A stretch of DNA of 64,000 nucleotides from Paraburkholderia sp. CNPSo 3274 (GTDB lineage Bacteria; Pseudomonadota; Gammaproteobacteria; Burkholderiales; Burkholderiaceae), in NCBI RefSeq assembly GCF_024206475.1, contig NZ_JAMBPR010000046.1:1-64000 (forward strand). The letters run 5' to 3'. A model generated the notes under the pieces. That model ran no database searches. It saw only the letters and a list, made by a program, of their open reading frames with translations, and was not told the DNA's origin. A program made the position numbers and the translations under genes. Shown here in pieces: positions 1 to 8,838 of the stretch (position 1 is the first letter of the stretch; every line of letters starts with the position of its first letter).

Positions 1-198
1 GCCCAGATGCCTGTTCATCTCGGCGCCCATCGCGCGCTCGATGACGGCCTTGTTGAACGCCAGCATCAGGTCCTGGACCTCGGCGGGCGTCATCGGCCCC
101 TTGACCAGTTCGTCAAGCAGGCCTTCAGGCAGGGCAGGCAGCGGCCCTCGGGCCGCTGCCTGCGAAGCTACCGTGCGCTTCTTCATCGGCATATCCAT
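1..198 (-). CDS. IS256-family transposase, N-terminal part (cut by window edge)
   Basis: The minus-strand frame begins at ATG 198 (alternative ATG 192 in frame) and stays open for 66 codons to the window edge. The peptide opens with a basic MDMPMKKRTV stretch and contains ELVKGPMTPAEV and KAVIERAMGAEMN. These are recognisable as the N-terminus of mutator-type (IS256 family) transposases, DDE enzymes that cut and paste their own element. The catalytic core lies outside the window, so whether the element is complete cannot be judged. It reads leftward, and the sequence right of its start is the element's outer end. Confidence 0.8.
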   Translation of the reverse strand, partial: MDMPMKKRTVASQAAARGPLPALPEGLLDELVKGPMTPAEVQDLMLAFNKAVIERAMGAEMNRHLG

Positions 199-248
199 GA
201 TTTTTACCTCTCATGATATGCCTCGCCCACGAAATGACGGATAGGTCC
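1..248 (-). mobile_element. IS256-type element, one end
   Basis: This includes the transposase start and about 50 bp of leader. The right boundary is inferred. From base 249 the sequence becomes identical to a repeat found again at 51943-51975, whereas the bases to the left differ from that repeat, so the insertion sequence appears to end at about 247-248. The terminal inverted repeat cannot be verified because the other end is outside the window. Confidence 0.5.
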
Positions 249-281
249 GGGGCAACGCATGCATACCGACGCGAACACAAG
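249..281. repeat. Truncated copy of the 51.4-52.0 kb dispersed repeat
   Basis: These 33 bases are identical to 51943-51975 and match the inverted arm at 51448-51480 with one mismatch. Here only the outer tip of the repeat arm remains, directly against the IS256-type end. The repeat is therefore dispersed rather than unique, and the element probably inserted into a copy. The stretch from 282 to 364 is AT-richer and holds nothing else recognisable. Confidence 0.65.
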
Positions 282-364
282 AAAAAACCAAAGCCCCATG
301 ATCCACGACCAAACAAATTAAATAGCACAACAAATCATGCCCGAAACGCAAGGCAATCACTACC

Positions 365-1654
365 TCAACGAACCACAACAAATACACACGTGTGTATCAA
401 CACACCCACGAGACCGCCAACGAACGTACCATTAATCCGGATAAACTGCAGATCCCGCCCGATCTCCGCCTCGAACTTGCCACTGACTTCCTGCGCATCC
501 CACCCTTTCACGACATCGGTGATGAGGCCGGAGAGCTGACGGCGATAGCGCAATACCAGCATTCGCGCGATCTCGAGCCACCAGGCATTCAGCTTGTTCT
601 GTATCGCGTTCGCACTCACCAAGGTCTTGCCAAGCGACACCAGAGCGCGAGCGATCATGTCATGCGCAACGGACCGGTCGCTAGCGGCATCCGCGGCAAC
701 GCGCGCCTGGACACGGTCGAGCAAAACGCGGTAGTAGTCGCCCGCTTTGACATGGCGGATGCAGTCGCGCATCAGTATTCTGCCGAACCTCCGGTATGCA
801 GCTGCAGTTTGCAAATCGAGGGACAACGTCGTGACCGCCGCGTCAAATTGGCGGCGAAGTTCGTGATCGGGATTCGCCGCCACTTCGTGGACCAGCGCCA
901 CGATTCCCTCGACGAACTTGTTGACGATATACGCGTCGAGCGGCGCCGGCGTAAACCGCGACGCCTCGCCAAACTTTGCCTTGATCAGATCGACGTTGGC
1001 AACCAGCCAGGATTCGACGGCAACGAGTCCGCGATCCAGCAGAGGCTGATGACGATTTCCTTCCGTCAGCACACCCAGCACCTGGCCTGCGAGGCGGGAC
1101 ACGTCGAGCGCGCGCAGTTGCGGCAGGAGGAGCCGATCGAACAGCGCTTCGACGTCCGACTCGTCGAACCGTTCCAGCAACCGGGGAAGCGATTCAACCA
1201 CGACATCGGCGATCGTTGAACTGTTCTCCTTCTCGGCAAGCCATATTGCCAACGCACGGGCCGCGTTGTATTCGCTCAGCCTGCCGACCACGATTTCGGT
1301 GGTCAGGAAATTCTGCTCGACAAAGCCACCCAGGCTTTCGGCTATGCGCGCCTGATTCTTTGGAATGATGGCCGTATGAGGCATGGCGACGCCGAGCGGA
1401 TGGCGGAACAGCGCGACCACCGCATACCAGTCCGCAATCGCGCCAACGGTGCCCGCTTCCGCAAATGCACGTACCCAGGCAAGCCACGGATAGTGCGCCT
1501 GCCAGGCGACACTCGCCATGAGCAACGCGATCATCGTCGCGAGCAGACACGTTGCCGTTACGCGCATGCGTTTGAGCCGAACCAGTTTCAGGTTCGCGCT
1601 TGCACTGGCCTTCACGCCTTGAAGGTGCTCGTTGTCGTCCGTCACCGCGCTCAA
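365..1654 (-). CDS. DUF445 family membrane protein
   Basis: A 429-residue protein of the DUF445 (YjiN-like) family. It has an N-terminal membrane segment at about residues 33-52 followed by the family stretch GTVGAIADWYAVVALFRHP, a long helical soluble region, and a C-terminal hydrophobic hairpin (GTFVGGLVGVLIH) near the end. The biochemical role of the family is unknown. The start codon is TTG at 1654, overlapping the stop of the depolymerase gene by 4 bp (TTGA), with a GGGAGA-like ribosome site upstream. GTG at 1645 is an alternative start. The overlap indicates translational coupling to the PHA genes. Confidence 0.85.
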   Translation of the reverse strand: MSAVTDDNEHLQGVKASASANLKLVRLKRMRVTATCLLATMIALLMASVAWQAHYPWLAWVRAFAEAGTVGAIADWYAVVALFRHPLGVAMPHTAIIPKNQARIAESLGGFVEQNFLTTEIVVGRLSEYNAARALAIWLAEKENSSTIADVVVESLPRLLERFDESDVEALFDRLLLPQLRALDVSRLAGQVLGVLTEGNRHQPLLDRGLVAVESWLVANVDLIKAKFGEASRFTPAPLDAYIVNKFVEGIVALVHEVAANPDHELRRQFDAAVTTLSLDLQTAAAYRRFGRILMRDCIRHVKAGDYYRVLLDRVQARVAADAASDRSVAHDMIARALVSLGKTLVSANAIQNKLNAWWLEIARMLVLRYRRQLSGLITDVVKGWDAQEVSGKFEAEIGRDLQFIRINGTFVGGLVGVLIHTCVFVVVR

Positions 1655-2505
1655 CTCGTCTCCCGTTCGGAAGGCTGCGCGAGAAACTGCTTGATCAACG
1701 GAGCGACCTCTTGTGCGCGCGTAATCAAAAACAGATGACCGTCGTCGATCACGTGCAACGTCGCGTTGCGAATTCGTGCGGCGAGAATCCTGGCGTTAGT
1801 AAGCGGCACGATCGGGTCGTCGTTACCGTGCATGACGAGCGTCTGTTGCCGCAGCGCGCCGAGCCACGGCAAGCTCGTCCACCCCGATGCGGCCAGCAAC
1901 TGATACAGATAGCCCCGGCCGCGCGGCGGCTGAATGTGGCGGCTGTGCGCTTCGAGCAGCGAGGCATCGTGCCGATAGGCGCCTCCATAGATCTCCGCGC
2001 CGATTTGCTTCAGATAGCCCGGGTCCGTGTAACGCCGCGGCCCGACCAGCTTCGATAACACGGAAAGCCGCGCGGGCACCATCAGCACCCCCGGCGACGT
2101 CGCGGCGAGAATGAGCCGCCGGCAGCGCCTTGGGTACAGATGCGCGAACTGCTGCGCGAGCGCCCCGCCCCACGAAACGCCCAGCACGTCGACAGGGCCG
2201 GCATAGCCCAGCCGCGTCAGCAGTTTGTCGGACATCACGGCGAGCGTCGAGAAACGGTATGGGATCAGCGGCGTGGGCGAGCCGCCAACGCCCGGAACGT
2301 CGAAGACGATCACGGTAATGTCGTCGAGCGCCGCGACGAACGGTTCAACCAGTTCGAGATTCGCGCCGATGCCATTGAACAAAAGCAGCGGCGGTGAAGC
2401 GTCGCGCCCACGGCGCACCGCAACGCGCAGCAACTGACCGTCCAGATCGATCATCTGAATCTGCATGGCGTCCACAACCTCCGGGCTCATTTGTATATCG
2501 CTCAT
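1651..2505 (-). CDS. phaZ: Intracellular poly(3-hydroxyalkanoate) depolymerase-like alpha/beta hydrolase
   Basis: A 284-residue alpha/beta hydrolase that resembles medium-chain-length PHA depolymerases (PhaZ) of pseudomonads. The nucleophile elbow is GVSWGGALAQQFAH (Ser near residue 112), the acid lies in GNDDPIVP, and the histidine in IDDGHLFLITRA. The MVPAR, PRRY and IYGG segments between them also match that subfamily. It would hydrolyse stored polyester on the granule surface. An AGGGG ribosome site precedes ATG 2505. It lies 52 bp downstream of a phasin gene on the same strand, which supports a granule function over a generic esterase. Confidence 0.75.
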   Translation of the reverse strand: MSDIQMSPEVVDAMQIQMIDLDGQLLRVAVRRGRDASPPLLLFNGIGANLELVEPFVAALDDITVIVFDVPGVGGSPTPLIPYRFSTLAVMSDKLLTRLGYAGPVDVLGVSWGGALAQQFAHLYPRRCRRLILAATSPGVLMVPARLSVLSKLVGPRRYTDPGYLKQIGAEIYGGAYRHDASLLEAHSRHIQPPRGRGYLYQLLAASGWTSLPWLGALRQQTLVMHGNDDPIVPLTNARILAARIRNATLHVIDDGHLFLITRAQEVAPLIKQFLAQPSERETS

Positions 2506-2557
2506 CCGGTTTTTCCCCTGGTTGAATCATTGTGGCCGCTCGCGGCGGCTCGCTACG

Positions 2558-2980
2558 TCACTTCTTCGGCTGCATCAGCGCCTTGAGCTCCTCGACATGC
2601 TCGGCAAAGCGCTTCGTGACGACGGCAATGCTGTCGGTCTGCGCGCGATACGCCGCATCCGCCAGTTCCTGCATATCGACGAAAGCCTTTTGGAGCGCGT
2701 CCTTCACGCCTTCTCCAACGTTTGCAGCGCCTTCGCTGCCGGGCGTCGAGAGCCGCGTCACCAGCGATTGCAGTTCGGTGACTTTCGCGCGGAAGATGTC
2801 CGCCTGCTTCTGACCGACTTGCTGCACGCCCGCAAGCGCGGTCATGTTCGCCTCGGCGAGCGCCTCGAAGTCCTTGCGGCGCGATTCGAGGAACGCGCCC
2901 ACATCGACACCCGGCAGCTTGAACTGCGAGATCAGTTTCGTGTATTCGGCAAAAATGCCGTTCGTGTTGCTCGTTGCCAT
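2558..2980 (-). CDS. Phasin family protein
   Basis: A 140-residue, mostly helical protein with no signal peptide. The heptad-like amphipathic pattern (FLESRRKDFEALAEANMTAL, then GVQQVGQKQADIF) is typical of phasins, which coat polyhydroxyalkanoate granules and recruit enzymes to them. The start ATG 2980 has a good GGAG site 8 bp upstream. It is first in an apparent operon with the depolymerase-like gene and the DUF445 gene. It is shorter than the main PhaP1 type (about 180-190 residues), so it is probably an accessory phasin. Confidence 0.8.
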   Translation of the reverse strand: MATSNTNGIFAEYTKLISQFKLPGVDVGAFLESRRKDFEALAEANMTALAGVQQVGQKQADIFRAKVTELQSLVTRLSTPGSEGAANVGEGVKDALQKAFVDMQELADAAYRAQTDSIAVVTKRFAEHVEELKALMQPKK

Positions 2981-3139
2981 GGTTGAATCTCCTGGTTGGA
3001 TAAAAAAATACTTCTCTACAGGGTTAAAAATGGGTCACGGTTCCAGCACATACGCGCCGGGCGCGCTTGCCGTGGCCGGGTGCCGTTCGCTGCCGGGCGC
3101 AGTCGGCGCGGCACGCCTCTCGCCAGACCGGGCGACGAG

Positions 3140-3297
3140 CCGGTTTCCCTGCCATCATGCGCGAGGTCGGCCATGCTGTCGTCAACCACGCGAAGCTCGA
3201 CGAGCGGGACCGGCAAACCGGTCTTGCACCGTAGGCGAATCTGCTCATCGGCGTCCAGCGTTTCGGCGCCAGGCGGAAGCTGCGCGAGGCTGAGAAC
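3140..3297 (-). pseudogene. Internal fragment of an AMP-forming fatty acyl-CoA synthetase
   Basis: In one minus-strand frame about 52 codons read VLSLAQLPPG, then RCKTGLPVPLVEL, then DDSMADLAHDGRETG. This is the stretch after the SET(G/C)P motif of medium/long-chain acyl-CoA synthetases. Neither the conserved upstream AMP-binding motif nor the downstream GEI..RAPW segment is present: on the 5' side the coding frame changes (an ORF beginning at 3370 is in another frame), and on the 3' side the reading continues as unrelated sequence to a stop at 3016. It is a gene remnant, probably of a relative that once worked with the neighbouring acyl-CoA dehydrogenase operon. Confidence 0.55.
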
Positions 3298-3924
3298 CCA
3301 GCAGCCGCTTGCTCAGCAACAGATAAGCGCAGGCATTGCTGGCGTGAGCCGTCTTGACGTCGTCCGACATCGATATCTCCGGGGTTCCTGAACATGAATC
3401 GCACGCACGCCGCTTCTTTGTTTTTTGTTCTGGTCGCGGCGACGTCCCTTTGAAGCCATGATCCCGGCATCGGCGCGCCGGCAATATCCCCCGGATGGGG
3501 GAGCGCAGCAAGAACCCGAAAAACGGCGAGCCGCTTGCGCCGCCAGGCAGCGCCTCGCTCGCGCCGAGGTCAAACTGGAAAAGGCGGTTGAGGATGTTTC
3601 GAAACCCAGCATTGCGGGCCGCGCGGTCGTCAATCTGCGCTGTTTCCCGCGCCTCGCCGTCGGCCAGCGCGAAGTAAGCACGCCAGAAACACGAGTGCTG
3701 TGGCGTGTCTCCCCCGTTCGCGGGAAAGACACGCTATTTGTCGACGGATAATATGGGTCGAATCAGAGCAGCGAATTGATGACGCTGGATCCAGACGAAT
3801 ATCTTTTCCATCGCGGCGACGCGCCAATCGCTTTTTACGGAATCGCGAGACGGCTCGCCAGAGCGCGAGCGCCACGCGGTAGCGCATCGCCCGCAAGATC
3901 ACTTCATATGTGCGCTGGCATGCC
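3298..3924. other. Gene-free stretch without a recognisable gene
   Basis: About 600 bp between the acyl-CoA synthetase fragment and the acyl-CoA dehydrogenase gene. Several frames are open for 60-140 codons on both strands, but none has a recognisable motif or a convincing ribosome site. The short frame from ATG 3370 (about 41 codons, after a GGAG-like site) could be a small gene or the relic of one. I regard the stretch as decayed sequence. Confidence 0.4.
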
Positions 3925-5169
3925 CTACGCTGCTGGCGTCAGGTAGGGGTTGTCATGGCCCGGTTCATAGGGCCGCGCCTTGATCTCCATGCGCGCAATG
4001 CTCTCGAGATGCACTTCGTCCGGGCCATCGGCGAACTTCAATGCACGCCCCCAGGTCCAGCTGTCCGCCAGCGGCGTGTCGGGGCTCAGCCCCATCGCGC
4101 CAAAGGTCTGTATCGCCCGCTCGCATACGGCGGTGTGCACGTTCGGCACGAGCGCCTTGATCATTGCGATTTCCTTACGCGCTTCCTTCGCACCGACGTT
4201 GTCGATCATCCAGGCCGCCTTCAGCACGAACAGTCGGGCCTGATCGATTTCGATGCGCGACTTCGCGATCCACTCGGCAACGGAGCCGTGCTCGTACAGC
4301 TTCTTGCCGAACGCCGTGCGCGCCTGCGCACGTTCGATCATCAGTTCGAGCGCCAGTTCGGCGGCGCCGATCGAACGCATGCAGTGGTGAATGCGGCCTG
4401 GGCCGAGACGCGCCTGGGCGAGCGCGAAGCCGCTGCTTTCTTCGCCGAGCAGATTCGAGCGCGGCACGCGCACATTCTTGAATTCGATTTCGCAGTGGCC
4501 TTCCGGCGCCGTGTGATTGACCACCGTGATATTGCGGATGATCTTCACGCCTGGCGTGTCGCGCGGCACGAGAATCATGCTTTGCTGACGGTGCGCGGGC
4601 GAGTCCGGGTCAGTTTTGCCCATGACGATGAACAACTGGCAATTCGGGTGCGCCGCGTTCGTGATGAACCATTTGCGGCCGTCAATGACATAGTCGTCGC
4701 CGTCGAGGCGAATGGACGTGGTGATATTGGTCGCGTCCGAGGACGCCACTGCGGGCTCCGTCATCGCAAACGCCGAGCGGATCTTGCCATCGAGCAGCGG
4801 CTCGAGCCACTTCTTGCGCTGCGCGGGGGTAGCGAACATATGGAGCAGTTCCATGTTGCCCGTGTCCGGCGCATTGCAGTTGAACACCTCGGAGGCCCAC
4901 GAGACGCGCCCCATGATCTCGGCCAGCGGGGCGTATTCGAGATTCGTCAGCCGCGTGCCCGGCTCGTCGTCGTGCAGATGCGGCAGGAACAGGTTCCAGA
5001 GGCCCTCCGCACGCGCCCTTTCCTTCAACTCCTCCATGAAAGAAACGGGATACTGCCCTGCACTCACTTCTTCGTGCCACTGGTGGATGCGCGGCACAAT
5101 ATGCGTATCCATGAACGCGCGCACCTGCGTGCGCAGCGCTTCGACTTTCGGGCTATAGGCGAAGTCCAT
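3925..5169 (-). CDS. Acyl-CoA dehydrogenase family protein
   Basis: A 414-residue flavoprotein dehydrogenase introducing the alpha-beta double bond into an acyl-CoA. The family elements are in order: an N-terminal helical domain, FAMTEPAVASSDATN (flavin loop), KWFITNAAHPNCQ, then the C-terminal helical domain with ARLGPGRIHHCMR and QTFGAMGLS. The start at ATG 5169 is preferred over the longer frame because GGAAGAG lies just upstream and the family starts at MDF. It is the last gene of an operon with an SDR, a phosphotransferase and a histidine phosphatase, a set often seen around unusual acyl-CoA dehydrogenases in Burkholderiales. The substrate cannot be read from the sequence. Confidence 0.9.
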   Translation of the reverse strand: MDFAYSPKVEALRTQVRAFMDTHIVPRIHQWHEEVSAGQYPVSFMEELKERARAEGLWNLFLPHLHDDEPGTRLTNLEYAPLAEIMGRVSWASEVFNCNAPDTGNMELLHMFATPAQRKKWLEPLLDGKIRSAFAMTEPAVASSDATNITTSIRLDGDDYVIDGRKWFITNAAHPNCQLFIVMGKTDPDSPAHRQQSMILVPRDTPGVKIIRNITVVNHTAPEGHCEIEFKNVRVPRSNLLGEESSGFALAQARLGPGRIHHCMRSIGAAELALELMIERAQARTAFGKKLYEHGSVAEWIAKSRIEIDQARLFVLKAAWMIDNVGAKEARKEIAMIKALVPNVHTAVCERAIQTFGAMGLSPDTPLADSWTWGRALKFADGPDEVHLESIARMEIKARPYEPGHDNPYLTPAA

Positions 5170-5238
5170 CTTGCTCTTCCTTGAATCGTGGTGAATGTCG
5201 TGCAGCGCGTGGGTCAATACCGCGCGCCGCTCCCATCG

Positions 5239-6003
5239 TTAAATCGTCAGCCCACCGTCCACGACGATGCACTCGCCGTTGGTGTAGCTCGCCGCGTCGG
5301 ACACCAGATAAAGCACGGTGCCGGCCATCTCGCGCGGTTCCGCGTGGCGGCGCAGCGGAATTTGCATCATCCAGCTTTCGTAGATGGCCTGGTCTGCGAA
5401 CAACGCCCCGGCAAATTTGGTCTTGGTGAGGCCCGGCAGCAAAGCGTTCACGCGGATGCCGAGCGGGCCGCACTCCTTGGCGAATGCCCGCGTCATGTTG
5501 ACCACGGCGGCCTTCGTGATCGAATAGATGCCCTGCTTGTCGCCGGGCTGCAGCGCATTGACGGAAGCCGTGTTGACGATCGCGCCGCCGCCGTGCTCGC
5601 GCATCAGCTTGCCTGCCTCGACCGACATGAAGAAGTAGCCACGCAGATTGACCTCCACCGTCTTTTCGAAGGACGAGAGATCGGTGTCGAGAATGTGGCC
5701 GAAATACGGATTCGCCGCCGCGTTATTCACGAGGATATCCAGACGGCCATGCTGCGAGCGGATGTGCTGGAAAATGCCCTGGATATCGTCGAGACGCCCC
5801 ACGTGGCACGGAAACGCCTCGGCGCTGCCGCCCGCCTCCCTGATCCCGCGTGCCACGGTCTCGCAGTCTTCGAGCTTGCGGCTCGATACAATCACATGGG
5901 CGCCCTGTTCTGCGAGCAGCTTCGCGATTTCTTCGCCAATGCCGCGGCTCGCGCCCGTGACCAATGCAAGCTTGCCGCCCAGATCGAACAAATTAGTAGT
6001 CAC
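5239..6003 (-). CDS. SDR family oxidoreductase
   Basis: A 254-residue classical short-chain dehydrogenase. It shows TGASRGIG for cofactor binding near the N-terminus, NNAAAN, NTASVNA with the catalytic Ser, and YSITKAAV with the catalytic Tyr-Lys pair. A GTG start at 6003 is chosen because GAGGAG lies 7 bp upstream; the frame extends further without a better start. It probably acts as a 3-hydroxyacyl-CoA or alcohol dehydrogenase with the adjacent acyl-CoA dehydrogenase. The spacing of 69 bp to that gene and 46 bp from the phosphotransferase gene fits one operon. Confidence 0.9.
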   Translation of the reverse strand: MTTNLFDLGGKLALVTGASRGIGEEIAKLLAEQGAHVIVSSRKLEDCETVARGIREAGGSAEAFPCHVGRLDDIQGIFQHIRSQHGRLDILVNNAAANPYFGHILDTDLSSFEKTVEVNLRGYFFMSVEAGKLMREHGGGAIVNTASVNALQPGDKQGIYSITKAAVVNMTRAFAKECGPLGIRVNALLPGLTKTKFAGALFADQAIYESWMMQIPLRRHAEPREMAGTVLYLVSDAASYTNGECIVVDGGLTI

Positions 6004-6049
6004 AACTGTCTCCTCAATGTATCCGCGTGTCCGCGTCAAACGCTGGCCG

Positions 6050-7099
6050 TCAGATGACGTCGACGCCCATCTTCGCCAGCGCACCTGCCATTTCGCCGAC
6101 CTGTCGCGCCTTCTCATTCGATGCGTTGCCGCCCAGCGCACGCTTTTTCACGCCCTGCGCAATGGCGGCGAGCCGGAAGAAGCTGAACGCCAGGTAAAAA
6201 TTCCAGTTCTCGATCGATGCGATTTCCCGCAGCCTGCAATAGTGCTCGACGATCGCGGCCTCGTCCGGCACGCCAAGCGCAGCCCGGTCCAGCCCTGCGA
6301 GACCGACGATATGGCCTGTGGGGGGTAGCCGCAGGCACATGCAGAAGTACGCGAGGTCGGCGAGCGGATTGCCGAGCGTGGAGAGTTCCCAGTCGAGCAC
6401 GGCACGAACCTTCGGCGTACCGCGGTGGAAGAGCAGGTTATCGATGCGAAAGTCCCCGTGCACGAGCGAAGGCTTGCCCGCTTCAACCGGACAGTGCGCC
6501 GGCAGCCAGTCGATCAGCGCTTCCATCGCGTCGAGGTCCCCGGTTTTCGCCGCGCGATATTGCTTCGTCCAGACTTCGATCTGCCGTGAGAAGTAGTTGC
6601 CCGCGCGGCCATAGTCGGCGAGGCCAACTGCCTCGACATCCACATCGTGCAGGGCCGCCATCGTGCCGATCAGCGCGTCGTAGACGGCCCCGCGCTCGCC
6701 GCCGGGCAACGAGGGCAAGGACGGATCCCAGTAGATTTCGCCCTCTTCGAAGCTCATCACGTAGAACAGGCTGCCGATCACGTCGCGGTCCTCGCAAAGA
6801 TGCAAGGCCCGGGCAACCGGGACCGGGGTGTTGCCGAGCGCGCTCAGCACGCGGAATTCGCGGTCCACGGCATGCGCGGACTTGAGCAACTCGCCAGGCG
6901 GCTGACGCCGCAGCACATAGCGGCCGCTTTGCGCCTCCAGGAGAAATGTAGGGTTCGACTGTCCGCCAGCGAACTTCTCGACGGACATGGGCCCCTGAAA
7001 ACTCGGCATATGTGCCGTCAAATAGCGCGTGAGGGCTTCGACGTCGAACTGAAGACTTGCATTCATCATGGAGCGGGAATCCGGATTCGAATCAGCCAT
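6050..7099 (-). CDS. APH-type phosphotransferase family protein
   Basis: A 349-residue member of the aminoglycoside phosphotransferase / choline kinase-like fold. Visible motifs are GGQSNPTF (nucleotide loop), LRRQPPG with a Lys/Arg-rich strand, HGDFRIDNLLF (Brenner motif, catalytic Asp) and DWELSTLGNPLADLAY (metal-binding Asp). This subgroup is commonly encoded beside acyl-CoA dehydrogenases or fused to them (ACAD10/11-like) and is thought to phosphorylate hydroxyacyl-CoA. The start overlaps the upstream histidine phosphatase stop by 8 bp. ATG codons at residues 11 and 12 are alternative starts. Confidence 0.88.
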   Translation of the reverse strand: MADSNPDSRSMMNASLQFDVEALTRYLTAHMPSFQGPMSVEKFAGGQSNPTFLLEAQSGRYVLRRQPPGELLKSAHAVDREFRVLSALGNTPVPVARALHLCEDRDVIGSLFYVMSFEEGEIYWDPSLPSLPGGERGAVYDALIGTMAALHDVDVEAVGLADYGRAGNYFSRQIEVWTKQYRAAKTGDLDAMEALIDWLPAHCPVEAGKPSLVHGDFRIDNLLFHRGTPKVRAVLDWELSTLGNPLADLAYFCMCLRLPPTGHIVGLAGLDRAALGVPDEAAIVEHYCRLREIASIENWNFYLAFSFFRLAAIAQGVKKRALGGNASNEKARQVGEMAGALAKMGVDVI

Positions 7100-7766
7100 A
7101 GGTGACGAGTTCGCGCCTCTCGGCCAGTTCGAGATGCGGCAAGGTATTGAAGGTGACCAGCGACATCGCGCTGTCGTTGAAGACGTACTGGCTCATGCTG
7201 CTGTTGCGGATCTGCATGTTGAGCGCTATTGCGGCAGCAGCCGGCGCTTGCAGAACCTGCTGGGTGAAGACGGCGATCGGGCCGCCTGAACTCACCACCA
7301 GAACCCGCTTGCCACCCGAACGCTGAATGGCGAGACGTGCATGCTCGACGCGCGCCTGGAACTGCCCCCAGGTCTCAGGAACACGCCCCGGCAGCTTATC
7401 CTCCGACCAAAGCTGCAAGACCTGTTTGAGCCCTTTGTAGAAGTGCTTCATTGAGCTTTCGGCCAGCAAGCCGGGCGCCATGCCGCTCTCTCCGAGCGCG
7501 GCAAACAAGGCGCGAAAATCGTACTCGTTCAGATCCGGGTCCTGCACGATTTCCACGGGCGCGCCGCCCATCGCGGCGAGCAAGGCGTCCGCGGTCTGCG
7601 CGTGCCGACGCATCGTGCCGGTCACGACACGATCGAACGTCAAGCCCGCCTGCGCGCAGTATTCGCCCAGCCAGCGCGACTGTTCGCGGCCGGAAGCTGA
7701 AAGCTCGTCATAGTTTTCGGCGCCGAATGACGCCTGCCCATGTCGTACCAGGTAGAGTTCCGCCAT
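7092..7766 (-). CDS. Histidine phosphatase family protein
   Basis: A 224-residue phosphoglycerate-mutase-type phosphatase. The catalytic histidine lies in LVRHGQASFG at the very N-terminus, the proton-donor region in PDLNEYDF, and the C-terminal VVSSGGPIAVF loop replaces the usual second-His loop in a way typical of this subgroup. A GAGG site precedes ATG 7766. As the first gene of the phosphotransferase / SDR / acyl-CoA dehydrogenase operon it may remove the phosphate added by the phosphotransferase; this is inference from context. Confidence 0.88.
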   Translation of the reverse strand: MAELYLVRHGQASFGAENYDELSASGREQSRWLGEYCAQAGLTFDRVVTGTMRRHAQTADALLAAMGGAPVEIVQDPDLNEYDFRALFAALGESGMAPGLLAESSMKHFYKGLKQVLQLWSEDKLPGRVPETWGQFQARVEHARLAIQRSGGKRVLVVSSGGPIAVFTQQVLQAPAAAAIALNMQIRNSSMSQYVFNDSAMSLVTFNTLPHLELAERRELVTYG

Positions 7767-7861
7767 GCCAACCTCGTCTGAACATGACTGAAACGATACC
7801 TGGGCCCTGGCTATTCAGGAAATTTATTCTGGTGATACTGCGTCATAACGATTCGTGACAC

Positions 7862-8761
7862 CTAAGGTCTCTGCTTGCGCATGAGACGGCCGATCTGTTC
7901 GCGCAGCCAGCGATGAGCCGGGTCGGCCTTGACGCTGCGGTGCCAGTAGCCATGCGTCTCGAGATCGGGAAGATCGAACGGCAGCGCGAGGATGCGTGCG
8001 TCATAACGCTTGAGCAACATGAGCGGTGCAGTCAGGACGAGATCGGTGCGCATCGCGATCAAGGGAGCGACGAGATAGTGCTGAACGCGGGTCTGGATCG
8101 TGCGCCTGAGTCCCAGCTTGTTGAGTTCCGTATCGACGAGACCCGGTCCCTGGCGGCGGCTGGACACATGGATATGGCCGAAGCGCAGGTAGTCGTCGAT
8201 CGTGACCTTCTTCTTCGCGAACGGATGGTCCTGGCGAAGCATGCACGCGTAACGGTCGCGGCCCATCGGCTCCTGCTCCAGGTACGGATCGTCGATAAGG
8301 GGCGCGTCGATCGCCAGATGGACCGCGCCGCTCGCCAGCGCTTCGGGAACGTCGCGGCGCGTCGTAAAGTAGCTCTCGATGCGGATGCCTGGCGCGAGAC
8401 GTTGCAACACCTCTTCCAGCGCAGGAAGCAGCATGGTCTCGGTCAGGTCGTTCATGCTGAGCCGGAACGTTCGCTGCGACGAGGCCGGATCGAAGCGTTC
8501 ACCTGCATGGGTACTCGAATCGAGCAACTGCAGCGCCTCACGCACGCGGCCAATGATGTTCTCGGAAACGGGTGTGGGCATCATGCCGGCCGGCGTGCTC
8601 ACGAACAACGGATCGTCGAATGCCTTGCGCATACGCGCGAGCGCGTTGCTCACGGCGGGCTGCGTGATGAAAAGCATCTCCGCCGTACGCGTGAGGTTGC
8701 GCGTTCGATAGACGGCTTCGAAAACGACGAAAAGATTCAGATCGACTTTGGATGGGCGCAT
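7862..8761 (-). CDS. LysR-type transcriptional regulator (NodD/DntR-like)
   Basis: A 299-residue LysR regulator. The N-terminal winged helix-turn-helix reads DLNLFVVFEAVY, then RTAEMLFITQPAVSNALARMR, which is the NodD/NahR/DntR sub-branch. The effector domain is full length. It lies directly upstream of, and on the same strand as, the histidine phosphatase / acyl-CoA dehydrogenase operon (95 bp gap), which is its likely target. No clear T-N11-A box was identified. Confidence 0.9.
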   Translation of the reverse strand: MRPSKVDLNLFVVFEAVYRTRNLTRTAEMLFITQPAVSNALARMRKAFDDPLFVSTPAGMMPTPVSENIIGRVREALQLLDSSTHAGERFDPASSQRTFRLSMNDLTETMLLPALEEVLQRLAPGIRIESYFTTRRDVPEALASGAVHLAIDAPLIDDPYLEQEPMGRDRYACMLRQDHPFAKKKVTIDDYLRFGHIHVSSRRQGPGLVDTELNKLGLRRTIQTRVQHYLVAPLIAMRTDLVLTAPLMLLKRYDARILALPFDLPDLETHGYWHRSVKADPAHRWLREQIGRLMRKQRP

Positions 8762-8838
8762 GGCCCCGAGCCTAACCGTCCCGTCGCGATGCCGTCAATC
8801 GAAGGCGTGATGTGGCGCGGATCGCATCGCCTTTAACG

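Noticed and set aside
365-1219. Long plus-strand frame opposite the DUF445 gene
   Set aside because: Shadow of a high-GC gene; no motif and no ribosome site, while the minus strand encodes a clear family protein.
3910-5184. 424-codon plus-strand frame opposite the acyl-CoA dehydrogenase gene
   Set aside because: Composition is that of an antisense frame (Arg/His/Ala-rich) without any family motif.
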